From Rhizobacter sp. SG703 (GTDB lineage: Bacteria; Pseudomonadota; Gammaproteobacteria; Burkholderiales; Burkholderiaceae_C): DNA of 64,000 nucleotides. The notes below the pieces were generated by a model. That model was given only the letters and a program-made list of their open reading frames with translations, was not told the DNA's origin and made no database searches. How positions within the stretch are numbered: the stretch's first letter is position 1; each line of letters starts with the position of its first letter. Position numbers and translations under genes: made by a program. This document shows, piece after piece, positions 43,788 to 51,254 of the stretch. The stretch spans positions 310,001 through 374,000 of the forward strand of contig NZ_JAAZQK010000002.1 in the NCBI RefSeq assembly GCF_012275445.1, in the 5' to 3' direction.

Positions 43788-43872
43788 GCAGTGATTGACA
43801 GGCTGAGTCGCATGAACCGGAGAATGGTTCAACGCCACTGTCCATCAGTACACCGGCTGGCCCCGGAGTTGC

Positions 43873-44793
43873 ATGATCAAGACCATGAGCCATCCGGACC
43901 CCGACCCCCGCTTCGGCCCGCTGCGCACGCACGGCCGCTTCGACTACTCGCCGATCACGCAGCGGCCCGATTTCCGCTGGCCCAACGGGCAGCGGCTGGC
44001 GGTGTACCTCGGCTTCAACCTGGAAGACTTCGCGTTCGGCGAAGGACTGGGCGCAGCGCTCGGCCCGGCCTCGCCGCACCCCGACGTGCTGAACCACAGC
44101 TGGCGCGAGTACGGCAACCGCGTCGGCGCGTGGCGCTGCCTGGAGCTGTTCGACCAGGTCGCGATGCCGGCCGGCGTGATCCTGAACACCGCGCTTTACG
44201 AACTGAGCGCGCGGCTGGTCGATGCCTTCGTGCAGCGTGGCGACGAAATGATCGCGCACGGCCACACCAACTCGGTCCGGCAAGGATCGCTGCCGGAGGC
44301 CGACGAGCGCGCCTTGATCGAGCACTGCCGCGACACGATGACGCGCCGCCATGCATTGGCGCCGCGCGGCTGGCTGTCGCCATGGATCTCGGAAAGCCAC
44401 GTCACGCCCGACCTGCTGGCCGAGGCCGGCTTCCAGTACACGCTGAACTGGTGCCACGACGACCAGCCGGTGCGCCTGCGCACGCGCGGCGGCGGCTCGC
44501 TGTGGTCGGTGCCCTACCCGCAGGAGCTGAACGACATCCCGATGGTCATCGCGCGGCAGATGGACGCGAAGGACTTCGCGCAGATGATCGTCGACCAGTT
44601 CGACGAGATGCTGGAGCAGTCGCAGCGCCAGCCGCTGGTGATGGGCATCGCGCTGCATCCGTACATCGTCGGGCAGCCGTACCGCCTGCGTCACCTGCGG
44701 CGCGCGCTGCGGCACGTCATGGACCACCACCGCGAGATCTGGGTCACGACGCCGGGGGCGATCGTGTCGGCGATGGAGGAGATGGCGCGATAA
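43873..44793 (+). CDS. Polysaccharide deacetylase-family protein (PuuE-like)
   Basis: A 306-residue NodB-fold protein: RLAVYLGFNLEDFAFGEGLG, GVILNTALYEL, EMIAHGHTNS (metal-binding HxxxS-like site), RGWLSPWISESHVTPDLLAEAGFQY and ALHPYIVGQPYRL. The set resembles the cytosolic PuuE/allantoinase-like branch rather than secreted chitin deacetylases, and no signal peptide is seen. CGGAG 7 nt before the ATG at 43873 supports this start over the internal MSHPD. The substrate is unknown; no purine genes are nearby. Confidence 0.87.
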   Translation: MIKTMSHPDPDPRFGPLRTHGRFDYSPITQRPDFRWPNGQRLAVYLGFNLEDFAFGEGLGAALGPASPHPDVLNHSWREYGNRVGAWRCLELFDQVAMPAGVILNTALYELSARLVDAFVQRGDEMIAHGHTNSVRQGSLPEADERALIEHCRDTMTRRHALAPRGWLSPWISESHVTPDLLAEAGFQYTLNWCHDDQPVRLRTRGGGSLWSVPYPQELNDIPMVIARQMDAKDFAQMIVDQFDEMLEQSQRQPLVMGIALHPYIVGQPYRLRHLRRALRHVMDHHREIWVTTPGAIVSAMEEMAR

Positions 44794-44861
44794 ATGGCTT
44801 GCGCGCCACTTCGAGTGGTGCAATCTTTCCTAGTCTCAAAGGGAGCCGGGGAGACATCTCC

Positions 44862-45029
44862 ATGAAGCACTTGTCTTTCGAGGTCCGCCTTCTGACAACG
44901 GAACAAGACATCAAGCGCGGCGCCCGGAAGGCCATCAAGCTCCCGAAGCTGTTGTTGAGGGTGCCAAAGCTGTTGAACCCGAGGCGCCAGGACAACGAAC
45001 CGTCTGCCCCATCCGAGAAGAAGGACTAG
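44862..45029 (+). CDS. Small basic protein (55 aa), unknown
   Basis: A 55-codon ORF beginning MKHLSFEVRLLTTEQDIKRG and continuing ARKAIKLPKLLLRVPKLLNP, a Lys/Leu-rich amphipathic stretch, then an acidic-polar tail. GGGGAG lies about 10 nt before the ATG. It ends 3 nt inside the convergent MFS gene's stop. The region has lower G+C than its flanks. No family recognised; the amphipathic helix suggests membrane or nucleic-acid contact. Confidence 0.5.
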   Translation: MKHLSFEVRLLTTEQDIKRGARKAIKLPKLLLRVPKLLNPRRQDNEPSAPSEKKD

Positions 45030-46666
45030 GACCCCAGGCCCTGCGCCACATACCGCGTCACCTTCGGCGGCGACTGCTCCACGTGGAAACCCAGCCGCCG
45101 CTCGCGCAGCTCCATGTCGAACACCGTCATCCGCTCGAAGTGCCGCAGGTGCTCGGCCCATGATTCGTTGACGAACTGCTCGACGTAGAGCGCCGGGTCG
45201 GAGGTGTCGCGGAACAGGCTCCACGACAGCACGCCGCGGCGCAGGCAGCTGCTGCGCCGCTCCTGCATCGTGTGCAGGAAGTCGCCGGCGCGCACCGGGT
45301 CGATCCGGTACTCGATGGCGATCAGCACCGGCCCGTCGTGGGGGTCCAGCGGCAGCGCGGTGACCGGCGGCTTCAGCGTGTTGGCCGGCGTCAGGTCTTC
45401 TTCGGCCACCGCCGACAGCCGCACCCGCCGAGTCAGCAGCAGCGCCACGCAACCCATCGCGGCCGCGCCCATCAGGCTGCTGCGCACGTCGGTCATCGCC
45501 GCCACCTGGCCCCACAGCGCCGCGCCGGCCGCGCTGCTGCCCATCAGCGCCATCTGGTAGATCGACATGCCGCGCGCACGCACCCAGTCGGGTAGCGCGA
45601 GCTGGGCCGACACCGTCAGCGAATTGGCCACCGAGATCCATGCCGCGCCGGCCGCCACCATCGCGGTCGCGGCCACCAGCACGTTCGGCGCCAGCGCCAC
45701 CACCACCATCGCGATCGCCTGCACGAACGAGCCCCAGCGGACCAGCTCGTCCGACCCCAGCCGCTGGCGCAGGCGCGGCAGGTTCAGCGCCGCGCCGATC
45801 GCGCCGGCGCCCATCGACGCCAGCAGCAGCGTGAAGGTGCCGGCACCGCCGCCATGCAGCCGTTTCGCGACCAGCGGCAGCAGCGCGAGCAGCGCGGTCG
45901 ACTGCAGGAAGAAGATCGACACCCGCAGCAGCACCACGTGCATGCGCGCCGATTCGCGCACGTACTGTACGCCGACGCGGATCGCGCCGAGGAAGCGCTC
46001 GCCCGGCAGCGTGCTCACCTTCTGTTCGCGCCTCCAGCGGCTGATCGTGAACGCCGCGCCGATCGACAGCAGCGCATTCAGCACGAACACCCAAGCGCTG
46101 CCGGCGCTCGCGATGATCGCGCCGGCCAGGATCGGCCCGATGATGCGCGACGCGTTCATCGCGATGCCGTTCAGCGCCAGCGCCGCCGGCAGCTGCGAGC
46201 GTGGCACCAGCTCCGGTACGATGGCCGCGAACACCGGCCAGCGCATCGCGAGGCCGATGCCGTTCGCGAAGGTCAGCACCAGCAGCAGCGGTGCGTTCAT
46301 CGCATCGAACGCGATCGTCGTGCAGGTCACCACCGCGACCGCGGCCACCCACACCTGCGTCAGCATGAAGTAGCGTCGGCGGTCGAGGATGTCGGCCATC
46401 GCGCCGCTCGGCAACCCGAGCAGGAAGACCGGCAGCGTCGACGCCGACTGCACCAGCGCCACCAGCACCGGCGAGCTCGTCAGCGACGTCATCAGCCAGG
46501 CCGCCGCGACGTCGTTCATCCACATGCAGACGTTGGCCGCGACCCAGGTGCCCCACAGCATGCGGAACACCGGCAGCGACAGCGGCGCCCAGGCAGATGC
46601 CGAAGGCACGGCGGGCGGCGGAACGGCGGGTGGCGGAACGGGTGGCAGGACGGGCGCGCTGGACAT
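45026..46666 (-). CDS. MFS transporter (EntS/DUF894-like) with C-terminal monooxygenase-like domain
   Basis: A 546-residue protein. A Pro-rich N-terminus (APVLPPVPPPAVPPPAVPS) leads into a 12-helix major-facilitator domain (about 28-420; LPSGAMADILDRRRYFMLTQ is the loop 2-3 motif) of the enterobactin-exporter-like group. The last 100 residues (about 445-546; DGPVLIAIEYRIDPVRAGDFLHTMQERR...SLFRDTSDPALYVEQFVNESWAEHLRHFERMT) resemble an antibiotic-biosynthesis-monooxygenase ferredoxin-like fold. The ATG at 46666 is chosen; an ATG at 46696 without ribosome-binding site adds ten residues. Substrate unknown. Confidence 0.85.
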   Translation of the reverse strand: MSSAPVLPPVPPPAVPPPAVPSASAWAPLSLPVFRMLWGTWVAANVCMWMNDVAAAWLMTSLTSSPVLVALVQSASTLPVFLLGLPSGAMADILDRRRYFMLTQVWVAAVAVVTCTTIAFDAMNAPLLLVLTFANGIGLAMRWPVFAAIVPELVPRSQLPAALALNGIAMNASRIIGPILAGAIIASAGSAWVFVLNALLSIGAAFTISRWRREQKVSTLPGERFLGAIRVGVQYVRESARMHVVLLRVSIFFLQSTALLALLPLVAKRLHGGGAGTFTLLLASMGAGAIGAALNLPRLRQRLGSDELVRWGSFVQAIAMVVVALAPNVLVAATAMVAAGAAWISVANSLTVSAQLALPDWVRARGMSIYQMALMGSSAAGAALWGQVAAMTDVRSSLMGAAAMGCVALLLTRRVRLSAVAEEDLTPANTLKPPVTALPLDPHDGPVLIAIEYRIDPVRAGDFLHTMQERRSSCLRRGVLSWSLFRDTSDPALYVEQFVNESWAEHLRHFERMTVFDMELRERRLGFHVEQSPPKVTRYVAQGLGS

Positions 46667-46769
46667 CCCGCAACGGTAGCACCGCTCCCGCGTCATTCAC
46701 ATGTGGGATGGACGTAGACCCGCGCCGCCCGATACTGGCCGCGCAGTCTCAACCACCACGGAGGAGCCC

Positions 46770-49661
46770 ATGAAGCTCTTGATCTCCAAGGGTGCGTCCG
46801 GTCCGGACGTGGCTCGCCTCGCGCAGGCGCTCGCCGCAGAGCTCGGCCCCGATGCCGCGGATTTCCCGGTGCTCGCCGCCGCCGATCCGGCCCTCGACGA
46901 CGGCTTCGACGCCGCGATCCGCCGCTGGCAGGCCGGCATCGGCATCATTGCCGACGGCATCGTCGGCCCGCGCTGCCAGATGCTGCTGAAGCTCGCCGAC
47001 GAAGGCCCGGCGACCGATCCGGTGCTGACCGTCGGGCTCGTGAGCCAGCTGTTCCCGGCCACCAAGCCGGCCAACATCGCGCGCTACCTGCCGTATGTCG
47101 AAGCGGCGCTGCGCGCGGCCGGGCTGGTCGACCGGCCGATGGTGCTGGGTGCGCTCGGCACCATCCGCGCCGAGACCGAAGGGTTCGTTCCGATCGCCGA
47201 GTTCCAATCGCGCTTCAACACGCCGCCAGGCGGCGCGCCGTTCAGCAGCTACGACCTGCGCCGCGACCTCGGCAACGGCGCGGCCGGCGATGGTGCCCGC
47301 TACAAGGGCCGCGGCTTCGTGCAGCTGACCGGCCGCGCCAACTACAAGCACTACGGCGAGGTGATCGGCCTCGCGCTCGATGCCGACCCGGACAAGGCAA
47401 ACGCACCCGAGGTGGCCGCGGTGGTGCTCGCGCAGTTCCTGTTCGACAAGGCCGACAAGTTCCGCGCCGCGGTCGGCAAGGGCGATTTCGCGGCAGCCCG
47501 CAAGCTGGTCAACGGCGGCGCGCACGGGCTGGACGCGTTCCGCAGCGTGTTCGAGCTCGCGGCCGCGGCGCAGCCGCCGCAGGCCACCGGTGCCGGTGCC
47601 GCCCGGACCGCGGCGGCCAAGACCCGCCGCCCGGCCGGCAGCACGCACCGCGTGTCGCGCACGAAGAAGGACACCGCCGACCTGCGCGACCGCCAGTACA
47701 TGCCGGCGGCGCTGACGCTGCCCGACGAGTTTCCGAGTGCCGAGGTCGTGCAGCGCTTCCTGCCCGGCTACGCGAAGGCCGGGCTGATCCTGAACCAGGG
47801 CAGCGAAGGCGCCTGCACCGGCTTCGGCCTGGGCTGCGTCATCAACTACCTGCGCTGGCTGAAGGCGAAGACGCCGGCGAGCTTCGAATCCGTCAGCCCG
47901 CGCATGCTCTACACGCTGGCGCGCCGCCATGACGAATACGAAGGCGAGAACTACGAAGGCTCGAGCTGCCGCGGCGCGCTGAAGGGCTGGTTCAACAACG
48001 GCGTGTGCCTGGAGACGGACTGGCCCTACCAGGCCGACAAGTCCGACACCGCGCGCTACGGCTTCGCGACACGCGCGACGCAGACCACGCTGGGCGTCTA
48101 CTACCGCGTCGACACGCAGTCGATCACCGACATGCAGGCTGCCATCGCGCAGCATGGCGCGGTCTTCGTCTCTGCCTTCACGCACGACGGCTGGGACGGC
48201 GTGCCCGACGTCGCCGAAGAAACGCGCGGCCATGCCGACCTGCCGCTGATCGCGTTCGACGGCCGGCCGTCGAAGGACGGCGGCCATGCGTTCGCGCTGG
48301 TCGGCTTCAACGAGCGCGGTTTCGTGCTGCAGAACTCCTGGGGCCGCGACTGGGGCGCCGGCGGTTTCGCAACGCTGTCGTACCTCGACTGGCTGGCCAA
48401 CGGCATGGACGCCTGGGTGGTCGCGCTCGGCGTGCCGGGCGTGGTCGCCGGGCGGCTCGCGGTGTCGCAGCAGACGGCCCGCGGCAGCACCGCGACGCGC
48501 GGCGATGCGGTGCGCAACGGCTGGTGGGACACCGCGCTCGCCTACCGGCACAGCGTGGTGCTCGGCAACGACGGCCGCGTGAGCCGCTACCTGACCGAGG
48601 ACGAGCAGCCGCGCAAGCTGCAGCAGCAGGCCTACGCGCTGCCCGACCAGTGGTTCCGCAGCCAGCCCGACGGGCCGAAGCGGCTGCTGCTGTACGTGCA
48701 CGGCGGCCTGAACAGCGAGGCCGATGCGGTCAAGCGGGCCAGCGCGATGGGCCGCTACCTGCTCGGCAACGGCTGCTACCCGCTGTTCCTGGTGTGGAAG
48801 ACCGGCATGCTCGAATCGATCGGCGACATCCTGTCGGACGCCTTCCACCGCGAACCGGCGCGCGCCGGCGCCGGCGAATGGCTGACCGACAAGACCGACC
48901 TGCTGATCGAGAAGACCATCGGCCGCCCGCTCGCGAAGCCGATCTGGAGCGAGATGAAGGAGAACGCGCAGCTGGCCTTCTCGCCGCGCCATGGCGGCGA
49001 GCTGCTGCTGGACGCGATCCAGTCGCTGGCCGCCACCTGGGGCGCGCAGTTCGAGCTGCACCTGGTCGGCCATTCGGCCGGCTCGATCGCGCTCGGCCAC
49101 TTCCTCACCGCGCTCGCGGTGCGCCAGCACGCCGGCCGCGACGACGGCCTGGCGCAGCGCCTCGCATCGGTCAACCTGTATGCGCCGGCCTGCACCGTCG
49201 CGTTCGCGAACCAGCACTATGCCGGCGACCCGCAGGTGATGGAGCGGCTGCACCTGGACGTGCTGTCCGACAAGGTCGAGCGCGACGACAACGTCGCGTC
49301 GATCTACCGCAAGTCGCTGCTGTACCTGGTGTCGAACGCGCTGGAGACTGACCTGCGCACGCCGATCCTCGGGCTCGACGCGGTCAACGACGCGGCCTTC
49401 GCCGGCTGGGACGGCTCGTCCGACACCGGCGAGGCGCTGGCGACGTGGCGCGCCGCAGCGGCCGATTCGAAGCTGGCGGCGCGCACCCAGCGGGTCACCG
49501 GCGACCGCATCCAGACGGCGCTCGGCACCGACGGCCAGCCGGTGCTGCAACGGGCGTCGCATGGCGGCTTCGACAACGATGTCGAGGTCATCACACGCAC
49601 GCTGGAGCGCATCCGCGGCGGCGAGCTCGCGCTGCCGGTCGACGACCTGCGGGGCTACTGA
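46770..49661 (+). CDS. Multi-enzyme fusion: PG-binding, GH19-like, papain-like peptidase, alpha/beta-hydrolase
   Basis: A 963-residue protein with a strong GGAGGAG ribosome-binding site. Order: peptidoglycan-binding repeat (about 5-78; GFDAAIRRWQAGIGIIADGIVG); GH19 chitinase/lysozyme-like domain (about 85-262; GTIRAETEG with candidate acid E135, YKGRGFVQLTGRANY); a Lys/Arg linker; a C1 papain-like peptidase (about 318-555) with QGSEGACTGFG (C349), GGHAFALVGF (H506) and QNSWG (N522); and an alpha/beta-hydrolase (about 635-940) with LYVHGGLN and GHSAGS (S769). There is no signal peptide or membrane helix. Catalytic residues look intact in at least the peptidase and hydrolase. It could be an exported effector, a lysis enzyme or a polymer-processing protein; I cannot tell. 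The catalase-fold gene follows 66 nt later. Confidence 0.88.
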   Translation: MKLLISKGASGPDVARLAQALAAELGPDAADFPVLAAADPALDDGFDAAIRRWQAGIGIIADGIVGPRCQMLLKLADEGPATDPVLTVGLVSQLFPATKPANIARYLPYVEAALRAAGLVDRPMVLGALGTIRAETEGFVPIAEFQSRFNTPPGGAPFSSYDLRRDLGNGAAGDGARYKGRGFVQLTGRANYKHYGEVIGLALDADPDKANAPEVAAVVLAQFLFDKADKFRAAVGKGDFAAARKLVNGGAHGLDAFRSVFELAAAAQPPQATGAGAARTAAAKTRRPAGSTHRVSRTKKDTADLRDRQYMPAALTLPDEFPSAEVVQRFLPGYAKAGLILNQGSEGACTGFGLGCVINYLRWLKAKTPASFESVSPRMLYTLARRHDEYEGENYEGSSCRGALKGWFNNGVCLETDWPYQADKSDTARYGFATRATQTTLGVYYRVDTQSITDMQAAIAQHGAVFVSAFTHDGWDGVPDVAEETRGHADLPLIAFDGRPSKDGGHAFALVGFNERGFVLQNSWGRDWGAGGFATLSYLDWLANGMDAWVVALGVPGVVAGRLAVSQQTARGSTATRGDAVRNGWWDTALAYRHSVVLGNDGRVSRYLTEDEQPRKLQQQAYALPDQWFRSQPDGPKRLLLYVHGGLNSEADAVKRASAMGRYLLGNGCYPLFLVWKTGMLESIGDILSDAFHREPARAGAGEWLTDKTDLLIEKTIGRPLAKPIWSEMKENAQLAFSPRHGGELLLDAIQSLAATWGAQFELHLVGHSAGSIALGHFLTALAVRQHAGRDDGLAQRLASVNLYAPACTVAFANQHYAGDPQVMERLHLDVLSDKVERDDNVASIYRKSLLYLVSNALETDLRTPILGLDAVNDAAFAGWDGSSDTGEALATWRAAAADSKLAARTQRVTGDRIQTALGTDGQPVLQRASHGGFDNDVEVITRTLERIRGGELALPVDDLRGY

Positions 49662-49727
49662 GCGGCCGCGGAACGAAGGCCTGCTCCTACAGGCATTCAG
49701 TTCCGCGTCCGACGCGCGCGGTGCGCG

Positions 49728-50843
49728 ATGGCGTCCATCATCGGCGCCATGGACATCACGCCGATCCCGTACGACTCGTCGTTCGAACACGCCGAAGAGG
49801 ACGAGTCCGAGACCTGCGAAGAGATCATCAGGACGATGCGCGGCATCGCGCAGACCACCTGGGCGCATTCGGGCCATGGCCTGCGCGGCGTGCACGCCAA
49901 AAGCCACGGCCTGCTGCGCGGCGAACTGCGCGTGCCGCCCGGGCTACCGCCGGCGTATGCGCAGGGGGCGTTCGCGCAGCCCGGCGAATGGCCGCTGGTG
50001 ATGCGGCTGTCGACGATCCCCGGCGACATCCTCGACGATGCGGTGTCCACGCCGCGCGGCATGGCGATCAAGCTGATCGGTGTCGACGGCGTGCGGCTGC
50101 CGGGCAGCGAAGGGCAGTTCACGCAGGACTTCGTGCTGGTCGACGGCCCGGTGTTCGGCTCGGCCGGGCCGAAGCAGTTCCTGGCCGGGCTGAAGCTGCT
50201 GGCCGCCACCACCGACCGCGTGCCGACGCTGAAGAAGGCGGTCTCGGCGGTGCTGCGCGGGGCCGAGAAGGCGATCGAGCAGGTCGGGCTCGAAAGCGGC
50301 ACGCTGAAGGCGCTCGGCGGGCATGCGCAGACCCATCCGCTGGGCGACACCTACTTCAGCCAGGTGCCGATGCTGTGGGGGCCGTACATGGCCAAGCTGC
50401 AGGTGGTGCCGATGTCGGCCGAGCTGCAGGCACTGACCGGCGCACCCATCGAGACGCACGACCGGCCGCAGGCCTTGCGCGATGCGGTGCTGTCGCACTT
50501 CGCGCGGGCCGGCGCCGAATGGGACGTGCGCGTGCAGCTGTGCACCGACCTGCAGGCGATGCCGATCGAGGATGCATCGGTGCGCTGGCCCGAGGACCAG
50601 AGCCCGTTCGTCACGGTCGGCCGCATCGCGATGCGGCCGCAGCTCGCCTGGACCGAGACGCGTTCGGCCGCGATCGACGACGGCATGTCGTTCAGCCCGT
50701 GGCACGGCCTGGCGGCGCACCGGCCGCTGGGCGCGGTGATGCGGGTGCGCAAGCGGGTCTACGAGATGTCGGCGCGTTTCCGGGCCGAGCACAACGGTCT
50801 GCGGATGGCACAGCCGCACACCGCGGACGAGTTGCCGCCCTGA
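49728..50843 (+). CDS. Catalase-family protein (y4iL/SrpA-like)
   Basis: A 371-residue heme-catalase-fold protein, shorter than the 480-700 residues of true catalases. It keeps the core: RGVHAKSHGLLRGEL (distal His region), LVMRLSTIPGDILDDAVSTPRGMAIKL (NADPH/heme-side segment) and FSPWHGLAAHRPLGAVMRVRKRVYEMSARFRAEHN (C-terminal heme-proximal region). Small catalase-like proteins of this type act as peroxidases or lipid-hydroperoxide enzymes. GCTCCTACA sits about 45 nt before the start, a motif also upstream of the stress genes at 7-12 kb. An ATG at 49749 is an alternative start. Confidence 0.87.
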   Translation: MASIIGAMDITPIPYDSSFEHAEEDESETCEEIIRTMRGIAQTTWAHSGHGLRGVHAKSHGLLRGELRVPPGLPPAYAQGAFAQPGEWPLVMRLSTIPGDILDDAVSTPRGMAIKLIGVDGVRLPGSEGQFTQDFVLVDGPVFGSAGPKQFLAGLKLLAATTDRVPTLKKAVSAVLRGAEKAIEQVGLESGTLKALGGHAQTHPLGDTYFSQVPMLWGPYMAKLQVVPMSAELQALTGAPIETHDRPQALRDAVLSHFARAGAEWDVRVQLCTDLQAMPIEDASVRWPEDQSPFVTVGRIAMRPQLAWTETRSAAIDDGMSFSPWHGLAAHRPLGAVMRVRKRVYEMSARFRAEHNGLRMAQPHTADELPP

Positions 50844-50858
50844 GCGGGCGCCTGCCGG

Positions 50859-51254
50859 TCAGGGCCGAGGCACGACCGCGGTGACCTCGATCTCGACGCG
50901 GGCGCGCGGCTCCATCAGCGCGCCGACCTGCACCGCGCTCATCGCGATCGTGTAGCTGCCGACCAGTTCGCGGAACACCGCGCCGACCTCGCGGCCGCGC
51001 GCCAGGTACTCGGCGCGGTCGAGCACGTACCAGGTCATGCGCACGATGTGCTGCGACGTCGCGCCGCCTTCGGCCAACACCGCGCAGACGTTGCGCAGCG
51101 CCTGCCGCACCTGGTCGACGAAATCGTCGCTCTCGAACTCGCAGCGTGCGTTCCAGCCGATCTGGCCGGCGACGAACACCAGCGTGCCTTCGGCGGCGAC
51201 GCCGTTCGCGTAGCCGCGCGGAGGCAGCCAGTCGGGGGGTTGCAACACCTTCAT
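50859..51254 (-). CDS. RidA-family protein
   Basis: A 131-residue RidA/YjgF/UK114 protein: GYANGVAAEGTLVFVAGQIGW, DDFVDQVRQALRNVCAVLAEGGA, RMTWYVLDRAEYLA and PRARVEIEVTAVVP (includes the conserved Arg of the active site). RidA hydrolyses reactive enamines/imines. It is the last gene of the 2-aminobenzoyl-CoA operon, overlapping the ligase gene by 4 nt. Confidence 0.92.
   Translation of the reverse strand: MKVLQPPDWLPPRGYANGVAAEGTLVFVAGQIGWNARCEFESDDFVDQVRQALRNVCAVLAEGGATSQHIVRMTWYVLDRAEYLARGREVGAVFRELVGSYTIAMSAVQVGALMEPRARVEIEVTAVVPRP

Noticed and set aside
46749-49907. A 1,052-codon minus-strand frame opposite the multi-enzyme fusion
   Set aside because: Composition is that of an antisense shadow, and the plus strand has clear catalytic motifs and a strong ribosome-binding site.
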